Shown: positions 1 to 8,593 of the stretch, in pieces | Layout of the letters: the number at the start of each line of letters is the position of its first letter | How positions within the stretch are numbered: position 1 is the stretch's first letter | Assembly (NCBI RefSeq): GCF_014639655.1 | Contig: NZ_BMGB01000001.1 | Span: 992,001 to 1,056,000 of the forward strand | Length of the DNA stretch: 64,000 bases | From: Conyzicola nivalis | Lineage (GTDB): Bacteria > Actinomycetota > Actinomycetes > Actinomycetales > Microbacteriaceae | Direction: 5' to 3' | The notes under the pieces: generated by a model | Databases searched by the model: none | Told to the model about the DNA's origin: nothing | The model's input: the letters and a program-made list of their open reading frames with translations, nothing else | Translations under genes and position numbers: made by a program

Positions 1-241
1 CGCGGCCTTCCACTCGGGCCTGATCATCCCCCACTACGACTCGGCGCCGCGCTTCGACGACGAGATCGTCGAGAACATGGTGTTCACGATCGAGCCGATG
101 CTCACCCTCGGCGGCTCGCCCGCGTGGGAGATGTGGGCCGACGGCTGGACGGTCGTCACCGAGGACCGCAGCTGGACGGCGCAGTTCGAGCACACCCTGG
201 TCGTCACCGAGCGCGGCGCCGAGGTGCTGACGCTGCCCTAG
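1..241 (+). CDS. map: Type I methionine aminopeptidase, C-terminal part
   Basis: Only the last 79 codons are in the window; the reading frame is open from base 2 to a TAG. The peptide carries the M24-family C-terminal features: a histidine in FHSGLIIPHYD, the metal-ligand glutamate in FTIEPML, and a late glutamate in QFEHTLVVT, which is the usual final ligand. The family removes the initiator methionine from nascent cytosolic proteins and needs two divalent metals. The gene ends 24 nt before ppgK. The family assignment is firm for a fragment; the isoform cannot be settled without the N-terminus. Confidence 0.85.
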   Translation, partial: AAFHSGLIIPHYDSAPRFDDEIVENMVFTIEPMLTLGGSPAWEMWADGWTVVTEDRSWTAQFEHTLVVTERGAEVLTLP

Positions 242-253
242 CCGGCACTCAAC

Positions 254-259
254 TAGGCT
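254..259 (+). promoter_or_regulatory. -10 box of ppgK, leaderless type
   Basis: TAGGCT lies 6 nt before the ATG of ppgK, which places the transcription start at or next to the start codon. No convincing -35 and no ribosome binding site is seen. Confidence 0.5.
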
Positions 260-265
260 GAGAGT

Positions 266-1030
266 ATGACAACGGCGCTGGGTATCGACATTGGTGGAAC
301 CGGAATCAAGGGAGCCATCGTCGATGTCGACAGTGGCGAACTGCTGAGCGAGCGCGTGAAGCTGGCGACACCGGCCGGCGGAGAGCCGGAGGCCATCCTC
401 GCCACCGTCGTCGAGATCATCGAGGCCCTCGGCGGGGTCGCCGCCGACGTGCCGCTCGGCGTGTGTTTCCCGGCGATCGTGAAGAACGGCAAGACGCTGT
501 CCGCCGCGAACGTGTCGCAGAAGTGGATCGGCCTCGACGCCGAAGCGCTGTTCGAGAAGACGCTGGGTCGGGACATCACCTTCGTCAACGATGCGGATGC
601 GGCCGGAGTAGCCGAGGTGCGCTTCGGGGCCGCGAAGGGTGTCGACGGTCTCGTCATCCTCACGACGCTCGGCACCGGAATCGGTTCGGCGATGATCTAC
701 GACGGAGTGCTCATCCCCAACTCGGAGCTCGGCCACCTCGAGATCGGCGGCAAGGACGCCGAGACCCGCGCCTCGTACGCCGCCAAGGAGCGCTCGCGCA
801 TGACCTACGAGAAGTGGGCGACGAAGCGGCTGCAGCGCTACTACTCGGCCGTCGAGTTCCTCTTCTCCCCCGACCTGTTCATCGTGGGCGGCGGCGTCTC
901 GAAGAGCCACGAGCAGTTCCTCCCCCTGCTGAAGCTCACGACGCCGATCGTTCCCGCCAAGCTGCGCAACAACGCCGGCATCCTGGGCGCCGCCGCCCTC
1001 GCCGTGAAGAAGCCCGAGGGCATCGCGTAG
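266..1030 (+). CDS. ppgK: Polyphosphate glucokinase (ROK family)
   Basis: 254 residues, the normal length for actinobacterial PpgK. The N-terminus shows the phosphate-binding loop GIDIGGTGIKG, followed by the sugar-binding and catalytic region around FVNDADAAG (catalytic Asp) and the second nucleotide motif TLGTGIGSAMI. A C-terminal GGGVSK segment completes the ROK fold. The enzyme phosphorylates glucose with polyphosphate or ATP, feeding cytosolic glucose into glycolysis. There is no Shine-Dalgarno sequence, but a TAGGCT box 6 nt upstream suggests a leaderless mRNA. It stands alone between map and the kdp promoter region. Confidence 0.93.
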   Translation: MTTALGIDIGGTGIKGAIVDVDSGELLSERVKLATPAGGEPEAILATVVEIIEALGGVAADVPLGVCFPAIVKNGKTLSAANVSQKWIGLDAEALFEKTLGRDITFVNDADAAGVAEVRFGAAKGVDGLVILTTLGTGIGSAMIYDGVLIPNSELGHLEIGGKDAETRASYAAKERSRMTYEKWATKRLQRYYSAVEFLFSPDLFIVGGGVSKSHEQFLPLLKLTTPIVPAKLRNNAGILGAAALAVKKPEGIA

Positions 1031-1092
1031 TCCGCGCCGCGCGGTTCTCACCCGCGGTCTCGGCCGCCCGTCTCGACGGGTTGCTGCGCGTC

Positions 1093-1145
1093 AGTTGCGC
1101 CGTTCGGGGCAACTGCCGCGGATAAGTGCCCCACACGGCGCAACT
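1093..1145. repeat. Palindromic intergenic element, type A
   Basis: Two 22-nt arms (1093-1114 and 1124-1145) form an imperfect inverted repeat with a 9-nt loop; AGTTGCGCCGT pairs perfectly with ACGGCGCAACT and the outer parts carry a few mismatches. It lies downstream of ppgK and could act as a terminator or as a REP-like repeat. It has no T-tract. Confidence 0.55.
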
Positions 1146-1187
1146 CGCGACCCACGCCGGCGCGCACGAGCCGTTCGCACCCGCCGG

Positions 1188-1287
1188 TTTCGGAAATTCA
1201 GGCGACGCCGTCGATGGCGCGCTGCCCTGCCGCGGAATGGTGCGGGCGGGGTGCGCGGGGCGCATCCGGAGTCCTGAGTTTGCGAAA
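1188..1287. repeat. Palindromic intergenic element, type B, copy 1
   Basis: TTTCGGAAATTCAGG (1188-1202) faces CCTGAGTTTGCGAAA (1273-1287), 15-nt arms with two mismatches about 70 nt apart. The 14-mer core recurs in inverted orientation at 30911-30924, so this is probably a dispersed repeat. The region 1031-1453 contains no convincing gene apart from the regulatory features listed. Confidence 0.5.
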
Positions 1288-1313
1288 GGGGCGGCGGGGT
1301 CGCGCACGGCTCC

Positions 1314-1362
1314 CGTTAGGGAATGGCCGCCGGGCGTTAGGAAACCGTGAGGACGCGTCAGC
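1314..1362 (+). promoter_or_regulatory. Probable KdpE operator: phased direct repeats
   Basis: CGTTAGG occurs at 1314-1320 and 1335-1341, CGTGAGG at 1346-1352 and CGTCAGC at 1356-1362. Start-to-start spacings are 21, 11 and 10 nt, close to whole helical turns, the arrangement expected for OmpR/PhoB-type regulators such as KdpE. It lies about 90 nt before the first kdp ORF. The assignment is an inference from spacing and position. Confidence 0.5.
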
Positions 1363-1453
1363 GCGCCCGAATGCGGGTGTTGCATCCCTATGTGGCCAAG
1401 CCACCGGTGCGCGCTCGGAAGCGCGTGCCGCGGAAACGCAGCTGGAGGCATTC

Positions 1454-1537
1454 GTGCTCGATATCGCATTCATTCTCGGCGTGGTAGTGCTCGTCGCTAT
1501 CGTCGCCCTCGTGGGCTGGGGGGCGCAGAAACTGTGA
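1454..1537 (+). CDS. Small hydrophobic protein preceding kdpF
   Basis: A 27-residue ORF starting with GTG, preceded by a strong GGAGG at 1443-1447 with 6-nt spacing. It reads as one transmembrane helix ([20 protein letters not shown]) with a short polar tail. Its TGA overlaps the GTG of kdpF, so the two are translationally coupled. By position it is a second small membrane subunit or regulator of the Kdp complex, comparable in size to KdpF. I know of no established function; the RBS, coupling and hydrophobic pattern support it being real. Confidence 0.6.
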   Translation: MLDIAFILGVVVLVAIVALVGWGAQKL

Positions 1538-1623
1538 TCGTCTTTACAGTCGCCGGCCTCGTGCTGGCCTTCGCCGCCATCGGCTACCTCGTGTACGCCC
1601 TCGTGAAGCCGGAGCGGTTCTGA
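1534..1623 (+). CDS. kdpF: K(+)-transporting ATPase subunit KdpF
   Basis: 29 residues forming one transmembrane helix ending [11 protein letters not shown]; the Y.ALxxPE(R/K)F ending is the signature of KdpF. KdpF is a small lipid-like stabiliser of the KdpABC membrane complex. The GTG start overlaps the stop of the preceding small ORF, and its TGA overlaps the ATG of kdpA by one base, so translation is coupled on both sides. Too short for routine gene callers. Confidence 0.88.
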   Translation: MIVFTVAGLVLAFAAIGYLVYALVKPERF

Positions 1624-3299
1624 TGTCGCCCGCCTGGGCGGCCATCGCCGTCATCGCCACCATCGTGGCCATCCTCGCGCTCATCCACCGCCCCCTCGGC
1701 GGCTACATGGCGCGCGTCTACACGACCACCAGAAACCTCGGGGCAGAGAAGCTGATCTACCGCGTCGTCGGCGTCAGCCCCGCCGTCGAGCAGAGCTGGC
1801 AGGTCTACCTGCGCAGCGTGCTCGCGTTCAGCGCCGTCGGCATCATCGCCGTCTACCTCGTGCAGCGCCTGCAGTCCGTGCTGCCGTTCGCTCTCGGCCT
1901 GCCGCCCGTCGAGGAGTCGCTCGCGTTCAACACCGCGATCAGCTTCGTGACGAACACCAACTGGCAGAGCTACTCCCCCGAGCAGACCATGGGCTACACG
2001 GTGCAGCTCGCCGGTCTCGCCGTGCAGAACTTCGTGTCGGCGGCGGTCGGCCTCGCCGTCGCCGTTGCGCTGATCCGCGGGTTCGCCCGCACGAAGTCGG
2101 GAACGCTCGGCAACTTCTGGGTCGACCTCACCCGCGGTGTCGTGCGCATCCTGCTTCCGCTGTCGGCGGTCGCCGCGGTGCTGCTGGTCGCGGGAGGTGT
2201 CATCCAGAACCTCAACGGCTTCACGGATGCGGCCACCCTGACCGGCGGCACACAGTCGCTGCCCGGCGGACCCGTCGCGTCCCAGGAGGCCATCAAGCTG
2301 CTCGGCACCAACGGCGGCGGCTTCTTCAACGCGAATTCCGCGCACCCGTTCGAGAACCCGGGCGGGCTCACTAACCTGCTGGAGCTCGTGCTCATGTTCG
2401 CCATCCCGACCGCGCTCACCCGCACCTTCGGCATCATGGTCGGCGACCGCCGCCAGGGGTACGCCGTGCTCGCCACGATGGGCGTCATCGCCATCGCGAG
2501 CGTGTCGCTGCTCATCGTGGCGGAGACCGCCGGCGCCGGATCGGCCCCCGCGGCCGCCGGCGGCGCGATGGAGGGCAAGGAGACCCGCTACGGCCCCATC
2601 CTCTCGGCGATCTTCGGCGCCTTCTCGACGCTCACCTCCACCGGCGCCGTCAACTCGATGCACGACAGCTTCACGGCGTTCGGCGGCGCGATCACGATGA
2701 TCAACATGATGCTCGGCGAGGTCGCCCCAGGCGGTGTCGGTTCGGGCCTCTACGGCATCCTCGTGATGGCGATCATCGCGGTGTTCGTCGCCGGCCTGAT
2801 GGTCGGACGCACCCCCGAGTACCTCGGCAAGCGCATCGGCCGACGCGAGATGACGTTCGCGAGCCTGTACATCCTCACGACGCCGGCCGTCGTGCTGGCC
2901 GGTACCGCGCTCAGCTTCGCGATCCCCGCGGTGCGCGACGGCGTCGAGAACGTCTCCATGGCGAACTCGGGCCTGCACGGCTTCAGCGAGGTGCTCTACG
3001 CGTTCACCTCGGCGGGCAACAACAACGGCTCGGCCTTCGCCGGACTGACCGCCAACACCCCGTGGTTCAACACCGCGCTGGGAGTGGCCATGCTGCTCGG
3101 CCGGCTGCTGCCCATCGTGTTCGTGCTCGCCCTCGCCGGCTCGCTCGCGGCGCAAGACAGGGTTCCGGTCACCGCCGGCACGCTGCCCACCCACAAACCC
3201 CTCTTCGTAGGTCTGCTCGTCGGCGTGATCGTCATCGTCAGCGCGCTCACCTACTTCCCCGTTCTCGCGCTGGGTCCCCTGGCGGAAGGGCTGCTGTAG
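1623..3299 (+). CDS. kdpA: K(+)-transporting ATPase subunit KdpA
   Basis: 558 residues, full length for the potassium-translocating subunit of the high-affinity Kdp P-type ATPase. About ten hydrophobic segments alternate with the four selectivity-filter loops, seen as [37 protein letters not shown] and [11 protein letters not shown]. KdpA belongs to the superfamily of K+ transporters and binds K+ from outside before handing it to the P-type ATPase cycle of KdpB. The ATG overlaps the kdpF stop; kdpB begins 3 nt after its TAG. The whole set is probably one transcript induced by K+ limitation. Confidence 0.97.
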   Translation: MSPAWAAIAVIATIVAILALIHRPLGGYMARVYTTTRNLGAEKLIYRVVGVSPAVEQSWQVYLRSVLAFSAVGIIAVYLVQRLQSVLPFALGLPPVEESLAFNTAISFVTNTNWQSYSPEQTMGYTVQLAGLAVQNFVSAAVGLAVAVALIRGFARTKSGTLGNFWVDLTRGVVRILLPLSAVAAVLLVAGGVIQNLNGFTDAATLTGGTQSLPGGPVASQEAIKLLGTNGGGFFNANSAHPFENPGGLTNLLELVLMFAIPTALTRTFGIMVGDRRQGYAVLATMGVIAIASVSLLIVAETAGAGSAPAAAGGAMEGKETRYGPILSAIFGAFSTLTSTGAVNSMHDSFTAFGGAITMINMMLGEVAPGGVGSGLYGILVMAIIAVFVAGLMVGRTPEYLGKRIGRREMTFASLYILTTPAVVLAGTALSFAIPAVRDGVENVSMANSGLHGFSEVLYAFTSAGNNNGSAFAGLTANTPWFNTALGVAMLLGRLLPIVFVLALAGSLAAQDRVPVTAGTLPTHKPLFVGLLVGVIVIVSALTYFPVLALGPLAEGLL

Positions 3300-3302
3300 A
3301 CC

Positions 3303-5459
3303 ATGACAACCACCACAATCCCCGAACCCACCACGACCGAGGCGCCCCGCCCCTCCCGCGAACCCGCGGGCATCGGCGCGCGCCAACTGGTCGAGGCGCT
3401 GCCGGGCGCCCTGCGCAAACTGGATCCGCGCACGATGCTGCGCAACCCGGTCATGTTCATCGTCGAGGTCGGCGCCGCCTTCACCACCGTGCTCGCGGTC
3501 GCTCAGACCCTCGGCCTGCCCGACGACCCGGGAACCGCGGCGAGCTCGCTGCTGTTCTCCTGGTCGATAGCGGTCTGGCTCTGGCTCACCGTGCTGTTCG
3601 CGACGGTCGCCGAGTCCGTGGCCGAGGGCCGCGGCAAGGCGCAGGCTTCCGCGCTGCGCAAGACGCGGTCGACCACGATGGCGACCCGGGTTTCCCGGTA
3701 CGACGAGACGACGGATGCCGCGGCCACCGCCACGGCGACCGAACAGGTCGCTTCGGCCGACCTGCGTCTCGGCGACACGGTGATCGTGACCGCCGGCGAG
3801 CTCATCCCGGGCGACGGCGACATCGTCTGGGGTATCGCCTCGGTCGACGAGTCGGCGATCACCGGCGAATCGGCCCCGGTCGTGCGCGAGTCGGGCGGCG
3901 ACCGCAGCGCCGTCACCGGCGGAACGCGTGTGCTCTCCGACCGCGTGGTCGTGCGCATCACCTCGAAGCCCGGCAAGACCTTCATCGACCGCATGATCGC
4001 CCTCGTCGAGGGTGCCAGCCGGCAGAAGACCCCCAACGAGATCGCGCTCAACATCCTGCTGGCCAGCCTGTCGATCGTCTTCCTGCTCGTGGTGATCACG
4101 GTCAACCCGATCGCCGCGTACTCCGGCGCCGCGCAGTCGCTGCCGGTGCTCGTCGCCCTGCTGGTCTGCCTCATCCCGACGACGATCGGCGCGCTACTCA
4201 GCGCGATCGGCATCGCGGGCATGGACCGGCTGGTGCAGCGCAACGTGCTCGCGATGTCGGGTCGCGCGGTCGAGGCCGCGGGCGATGTGACGACGCTGCT
4301 GCTCGACAAGACCGGAACGATCACCTACGGCAACCGGCAGGCGAGCGAGTTCGTGACGCTCGCGGGCGTCGACAGCTTCCGCCTCGTGCGGGCCGCCGCC
4401 GCATCGTCGGCGAGCGACCCGACCCCGGAGGGCAAGTCGATCGTGGAGCTGGCGGAGGCGGAGGGGTACTCCCCTTCGACGAACTCAGGGACCGAGGGGA
4501 CAGTGGTGCCGTTCACCGCGCAGACCCGCATGAGCGGTGTCGACTACGGCGACGGGCGGCAGGTGCGCAAGGGCGCCGCGTCGATGGCCATCGCCTGGGT
4601 CGAGCAGAGCACACCGATCGGCGCGGCCCAGCGCCACGAACTGGACGGGGCCGTGACGGCCGTGTCGCAGAGCGGTGGCACACCGCTCGTGGTCGCGGAG
4701 CGAGACTCGGCCGGGGTGGCCCGCGTGCTCGGTGTCATCCATCTCAAAGACGTCGTGAAGACCGGCCTGAAGGAGCGGTTCGCCGAGCTGCGGGCCATGG
4801 GCATCCGCACCGTTATGGTGACGGGCGACAACCCGCTCACCGCGCGGGCCATCGCCGCGGAGGCGGGGGTCGACGACTTCCTCGCCGAGGCGACGCCGGA
4901 GGACAAGCTCGCGCTCATCCGCCGCGAGCAGGACGGCGGCAGCCTGGTCGCGATGACCGGCGACGGCACCAACGACGCCCCGGCGCTCGCGCAGGCCGAC
5001 GTGGGAGTGGCGATGAACACGGGAACGTCGGCGGCGAAAGAGGCCGGCAACATGGTCGACCTCGACTCCGACCCGACCAAGCTCATCGACATCGTCGCGA
5101 TCGGCAAGCAGCTGCTCATCACGCGCGGCGCACTCACCACGTTCTCGATCGCGAACGACGTCGCCAAGTACTTCGCCATCATCCCGGCGATGTTCGCGGC
5201 GGCAATCCCCGGCCTCGCGGCGCTGAACTTCATGCAGCTCGGCTCCCCGTCGAGCGCGATCCTCAGCGCGGTGATCTTCAACGCCATCGTGATCATCGCC
5301 CTCATCCCGCTGTCGCTCAAGGGCGTCGGCTACCGCGCGGTCTCGGCGTCGAAGCTGCTGGGCCGCAACCTGTTCGTCTACGGCCTCGGCGGCCTCATCG
5401 CGCCGTTCATCGGCATCAAGCTCATCGACCTCGTCGTGAGCCTCCTCCCCGGCTTCTAG
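3303..5459 (+). CDS. kdpB: K(+)-transporting ATPase, ATP-binding subunit KdpB
   Basis: 718 residues, a P-type ATPase of the normal length. The actuator-domain TGES motif is present (SAITGES), the phosphorylated aspartate is D335 in DKTGTIT, and the hinge is [10 protein letters not shown]. It hydrolyses ATP to drive K+ through KdpA. Residues at about 390-400 ([12 protein letters not shown]) are encoded by a copy of a short palindromic repeat whose core CTCAGGGACCG also occurs in a hairpin at 47147-47157; this falls in a variable part of the nucleotide-binding domain just before [11 protein letters not shown], so the protein is probably intact. The following kdpC starts 14 nt after the stop. 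Confidence 0.97.
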   Translation: MTTTTIPEPTTTEAPRPSREPAGIGARQLVEALPGALRKLDPRTMLRNPVMFIVEVGAAFTTVLAVAQTLGLPDDPGTAASSLLFSWSIAVWLWLTVLFATVAESVAEGRGKAQASALRKTRSTTMATRVSRYDETTDAAATATATEQVASADLRLGDTVIVTAGELIPGDGDIVWGIASVDESAITGESAPVVRESGGDRSAVTGGTRVLSDRVVVRITSKPGKTFIDRMIALVEGASRQKTPNEIALNILLASLSIVFLLVVITVNPIAAYSGAAQSLPVLVALLVCLIPTTIGALLSAIGIAGMDRLVQRNVLAMSGRAVEAAGDVTTLLLDKTGTITYGNRQASEFVTLAGVDSFRLVRAAAASSASDPTPEGKSIVELAEAEGYSPSTNSGTEGTVVPFTAQTRMSGVDYGDGRQVRKGAASMAIAWVEQSTPIGAAQRHELDGAVTAVSQSGGTPLVVAERDSAGVARVLGVIHLKDVVKTGLKERFAELRAMGIRTVMVTGDNPLTARAIAAEAGVDDFLAEATPEDKLALIRREQDGGSLVAMTGDGTNDAPALAQADVGVAMNTGTSAAKEAGNMVDLDSDPTKLIDIVAIGKQLLITRGALTTFSIANDVAKYFAIIPAMFAAAIPGLAALNFMQLGSPSSAILSAVIFNAIVIIALIPLSLKGVGYRAVSASKLLGRNLFVYGLGGLIAPFIGIKLIDLVVSLLPGF
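4470..4500. repeat. Short palindromic repeat inside kdpB
   Basis: A 31-nt segment bounded by TCCCC and GGGGA contains TTCGACGAACTCAGGGACCG. It resembles the CTTCGAC..CTCAGGGACC palindromes that I recall as common in intergenic DNA of high-GC actinobacteria, here read in frame within kdpB. The 11-mer CTCAGGGACCG is shared with 47147-47157. Confidence 0.5.
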
Positions 5460-5473
5460 AAGGAAGAACCAGA

Positions 5474-6082
5474 ATGTCTACGCAACGCGGAACAATCCGC
5501 CAATACTGGGTCGCCATCCGCATCCTCGCGGTGTTCACCCTCCTGCTCGGGGTCGTCTACCCCCTCGCCATCACCGGCGTCGGGCAAATCGCCTTCGGCG
5601 CCCGGGCCAACGGGTCGGTCCTGACCGTCGACGGCGAGACCGTCGGTTCGAGCCTGATCGGGCAGAGCTTCGCGGATGCTGACGGCGCCGCGCTGCCCGA
5701 GTGGTTCCAGTCCCGTCCCTCGGCGGCCGGCTACGACGGCCAGGGCTCGACGGGCAGCAACCAGGGCCCGGAGAGCACCGACCTGCTCGAGGCCATCGCG
5801 CAGCGACGGGAGTCGATCGCGTCCCTCGAGGGCGTCGACCCGGCCTCGGTCCCGGCCGACGCGCTCACCGCGTCCGCATCCGGTCTCGACCCGGCGATCA
5901 GTCCCGTCTACGCGCGGCTCCAGGTCGCCCGGGTCGCGGCGGAGCGCGGTCTCGACGAGTCGGAGGTGGCGGCGCTGGTCGAGTCTAAGATTCAGGGTGG
6001 AGACCTCGGCTACCTCAGCGAACCGACGGTGAACGTGCTCGAGCTGAATGTTGCCCTCGCAGATCTGGACAGTAATGACTAA
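5474..6082 (+). CDS. kdpC: K(+)-transporting ATPase subunit KdpC
   Basis: 202 residues. One N-terminal transmembrane helix (about residues 13-33) is followed by a soluble domain with the family motifs GSxLIGQ, WFQSRPSA.GYDG..STGSNQGP and the C-terminal VNVLELNVAL. KdpC is the single-span subunit that assists the KdpA-KdpB complex. The ATG is preceded by GAAGGAAGAA, an acceptable ribosome binding site. Starts 14 nt after kdpB and ends 18 nt before kdpD, so all structural and regulatory kdp genes appear to be one operon. Confidence 0.96.
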   Translation: MSTQRGTIRQYWVAIRILAVFTLLLGVVYPLAITGVGQIAFGARANGSVLTVDGETVGSSLIGQSFADADGAALPEWFQSRPSAAGYDGQGSTGSNQGPESTDLLEAIAQRRESIASLEGVDPASVPADALTASASGLDPAISPVYARLQVARVAAERGLDESEVAALVESKIQGGDLGYLSEPTVNVLELNVALADLDSND

Positions 6083-6100
6083 CCGAACGGCACACCCGGC

Positions 6101-8593
6101 ATGAGCCGCGGTCGGCTGGTCGTGCTGCTCGGCGCCGCCCCGGGCGTCGGCAAGACCTACGCCATGCTCGAGGAGGGGCGACGCCTCGCCGCGGCGGGCA
6201 AAGACGTGGTGGTCGCGGTCGTGGAAACCCACGGCCGCGCCGCCACCGCCGCCCTGGTCGACGGCCTCGAGGTCGTGCCGCGGACGGCCGTCGAGCATCG
6301 GGGGGTGTCGCTCACCGAACTGGACCTGGACGCCGTGCTCACCCGCCGGCCGGCCTGGGCGCTCGTCGACGAACTCGCGCACACGAACGCGCCGGGGTCG
6401 CGCAACGGCAAGCGCTGGCAAGACGTGGAAGAGCTGGTCGCGGCGGGCATCAACGTCATGTCGACGGTGAACGTGCAACACATCGAGAGCCTCAACGACG
6501 TCGTGCAGCAGATCACCGGCGCGACACAACGCGAGTCGATCCCCGACGCCGTTCTGCGCGGCGCCGACAAGGTCGAGCTGGTCGACCTCGCGCCGCAGTC
6601 GCTGCGCGACCGCCTCGGCGAGGGACTCGTCTATCCCGCCGCGCGGGTGGACGCGGCGTTGTCGAACTACTTCCGGCTGGGCAACCTGACCGCGCTCCGC
6701 GAACTGGCCCTGCTCTGGCTCGCCGACGAGGTCGACAGCGCGCTGCAGAAGTACCGCGCCGAGCACGGCATCGACTCCAAGTGGGAGGCACGCGAGCGGG
6801 TCGTCGTCGCGCTCACCGGCGGCCCGGAGGGCGAGACGCTGCTGCGCAGAGGCGCCCGCATCGCGGCCCGGTCGAGCGGCGGCCAGCTGCTGGCCGTGCA
6901 CGTGACGACGACCGACGGCCTCGCCGAGATCAACCCGGGCGTGCTCGCCGCACAGCGCCAGCTCGTCGAAACCCTCGGCGGCAGCTACCACCAGGTCGTC
7001 GGCGAGCAGATCTCCAAGGCGCTCGTCGAGTTCGCACGCAGCGTCAACGCCACCCAGCTCGTGATCGGCGTCAGCCGGCGCGGCTGGCTCAGCACCCTGC
7101 TCAGCGGGTCCGGTAACGGCGCGGCGGTGATCCGGGAGGCCGGCGACATCGACGTGCACATCGTCTCGCACGCCGCGGCGGGCCGTCGATCGCTCCCCCG
7201 CGTCGGCGGAGCCCTGTCGACGAAGCGCAGGCTCACCGGCCTCGCGCTCGCCGTGGTCGGCTTGCCGGTCGTCACCTGGCTGCTCGGTCTCGTGCGCACC
7301 GACGCGTCGATCACGAGCGACGTGCTCGCCTTCCAACTCTTCGTGGTGGTCGTCGCGCTCGTGGGCGGCATCTGGCCGGCTCTCGTCTCCGCGCTGCTCG
7401 CCGGGTTCCTCCTCGACTTCTTCTTCGTCTCGCCGCTGTACACGATGACCGTCAGCGATCCGCTGCACCTCGTGGCGCTCGTCGTGTTCGTCATCGTCGC
7501 CGTGCTCGTCAGCATCGTCGTCGACCAGGCGGCACGCCGGTCGCGCGCGGCCGCCCGAGCGCTCGCCGAATCGGAGACCCTGGCGACGGTCGCCGGCAGT
7601 GTGCTGCAGGGGCAGGACGCCCTCGAGGCCCTCGTGACGCGCATGCGCGAGGCCTTCCGCATGACGAGCGTCATCGTCTACGACCGCGGGGTCGCCCTCC
7701 ACACGGCCACCGATGCCGACCTCGCGTCCCCCGACGACGTGGAGACCGACCTACCGCTCGGCGAGACCGCCCATCTGTACCTCCGCGGACCCGATCTGCC
7801 GCCGTCGGACAGGCGCATCCTCGAAGCATTCCTCTCCCAGATCGAGTCGGCCCTGCAGCGCCGCTCGCTCGTCTCGGAAGCCGAGGGCATGCGGCCGCTC
7901 GCCGAAGCGGACCGCCTGCGCACCGCCCTGCTCGCCGCCGTCGGTCACGACCTGCGCCGCCCGCTCGCCGCCGCCACCGCAGCGGTCACCAGCCTGCGCT
8001 CCACCGAGGTCGAGCTCTCCGCCGCCGACCGCGCCGATCTGCTCGAGACCGCGGAGGAGAGCCTCGACGGCCTCGCCTCGCTCGTCACGAAACTGCTGGA
8101 CGCCTCCCGCCTGCAGGCGGGAGTGCTGGGGGTCTCGGTCGAACCGACGGCGGTCGACGAGGTCGTCCTCGGGGCCCTCGACGAACTCGGCACCTCGCCG
8201 GGAGAGGTGCGGCTCGAACTCGCGTCCGACCTGCACGCGGTGTCGGCGGACCCGGTGCTGCTGCAGCGGGTGATCGTGAACCTCCTCGCCAACGCGCTGC
8301 GCTTCTCGCCGGACGGTACCGCGCCGGTAATCGCGACGAGCGAGTTCGGCGGACGGGTCGAATTGCGCGTGATCGATGCCGGTCCCGGCATCCCCGCCGA
8401 GCGCCGTGACGACGTGTTCGTGCCGTTCCAGCGGCTCGGCGACACCGACAACACGACGGGAGTCGGCCTCGGCCTCGCCCTGTCGAAGGGCTTCGTCGAA
8501 GCCATGGGCGGTACGCTCGAGCCCGAAGACACCCCGGGTGGAGGACTGACCATGGTCGTCGCCCTCCCGCTCTCGACAACGGATGCCCCGTGA
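6101..8593 (+). CDS. kdpD: Osmosensitive K(+) channel sensor histidine kinase KdpD
   Basis: 830 residues. The N-terminal KdpD domain has a Walker A loop (GAAPGVGKTY, residues about 12-21) and the DELAHTNAPG and VQHIESLNDVV motifs; a universal-stress-like domain follows to about residue 360. Four membrane helices (DUF4118, about 375-480) precede a GAF-like linker, the H-box with phospho-accepting H616 in GHDLRRPLA, and an ATPase domain with NLLANALRFSP and GVGLGLAL. The protein senses low K+ or osmotic stress and phosphorylates KdpE. The ATG begins only a few residues before the KdpD domain, so no N-terminal extension exists. Its TGA overlaps the GTG of kdpE. Confidence 0.96.
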   Translation: MSRGRLVVLLGAAPGVGKTYAMLEEGRRLAAAGKDVVVAVVETHGRAATAALVDGLEVVPRTAVEHRGVSLTELDLDAVLTRRPAWALVDELAHTNAPGSRNGKRWQDVEELVAAGINVMSTVNVQHIESLNDVVQQITGATQRESIPDAVLRGADKVELVDLAPQSLRDRLGEGLVYPAARVDAALSNYFRLGNLTALRELALLWLADEVDSALQKYRAEHGIDSKWEARERVVVALTGGPEGETLLRRGARIAARSSGGQLLAVHVTTTDGLAEINPGVLAAQRQLVETLGGSYHQVVGEQISKALVEFARSVNATQLVIGVSRRGWLSTLLSGSGNGAAVIREAGDIDVHIVSHAAAGRRSLPRVGGALSTKRRLTGLALAVVGLPVVTWLLGLVRTDASITSDVLAFQLFVVVVALVGGIWPALVSALLAGFLLDFFFVSPLYTMTVSDPLHLVALVVFVIVAVLVSIVVDQAARRSRAAARALAESETLATVAGSVLQGQDALEALVTRMREAFRMTSVIVYDRGVALHTATDADLASPDDVETDLPLGETAHLYLRGPDLPPSDRRILEAFLSQIESALQRRSLVSEAEGMRPLAEADRLRTALLAAVGHDLRRPLAAATAAVTSLRSTEVELSAADRADLLETAEESLDGLASLVTKLLDASRLQAGVLGVSVEPTAVDEVVLGALDELGTSPGEVRLELASDLHAVSADPVLLQRVIVNLLANALRFSPDGTAPVIATSEFGGRVELRVIDAGPGIPAERRDDVFVPFQRLGDTDNTTGVGLGLALSKGFVEAMGGTLEPEDTPGGGLTMVVALPLSTTDAP

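Noticed and set aside
1290-1453. A c-di-AMP (ydaO-type) riboswitch ahead of kdp
   Set aside because: The conserved cores of that riboswitch are not visible; the phased direct repeats explain the region better as protein-binding sites.
1584-3386. 600-codon open frame antisense to kdpA
   Set aside because: Its Arg/Gly/Asp/Glu-rich, low-complexity product is the usual shadow of GC-rich coding DNA; the sense strand is unmistakable KdpA.
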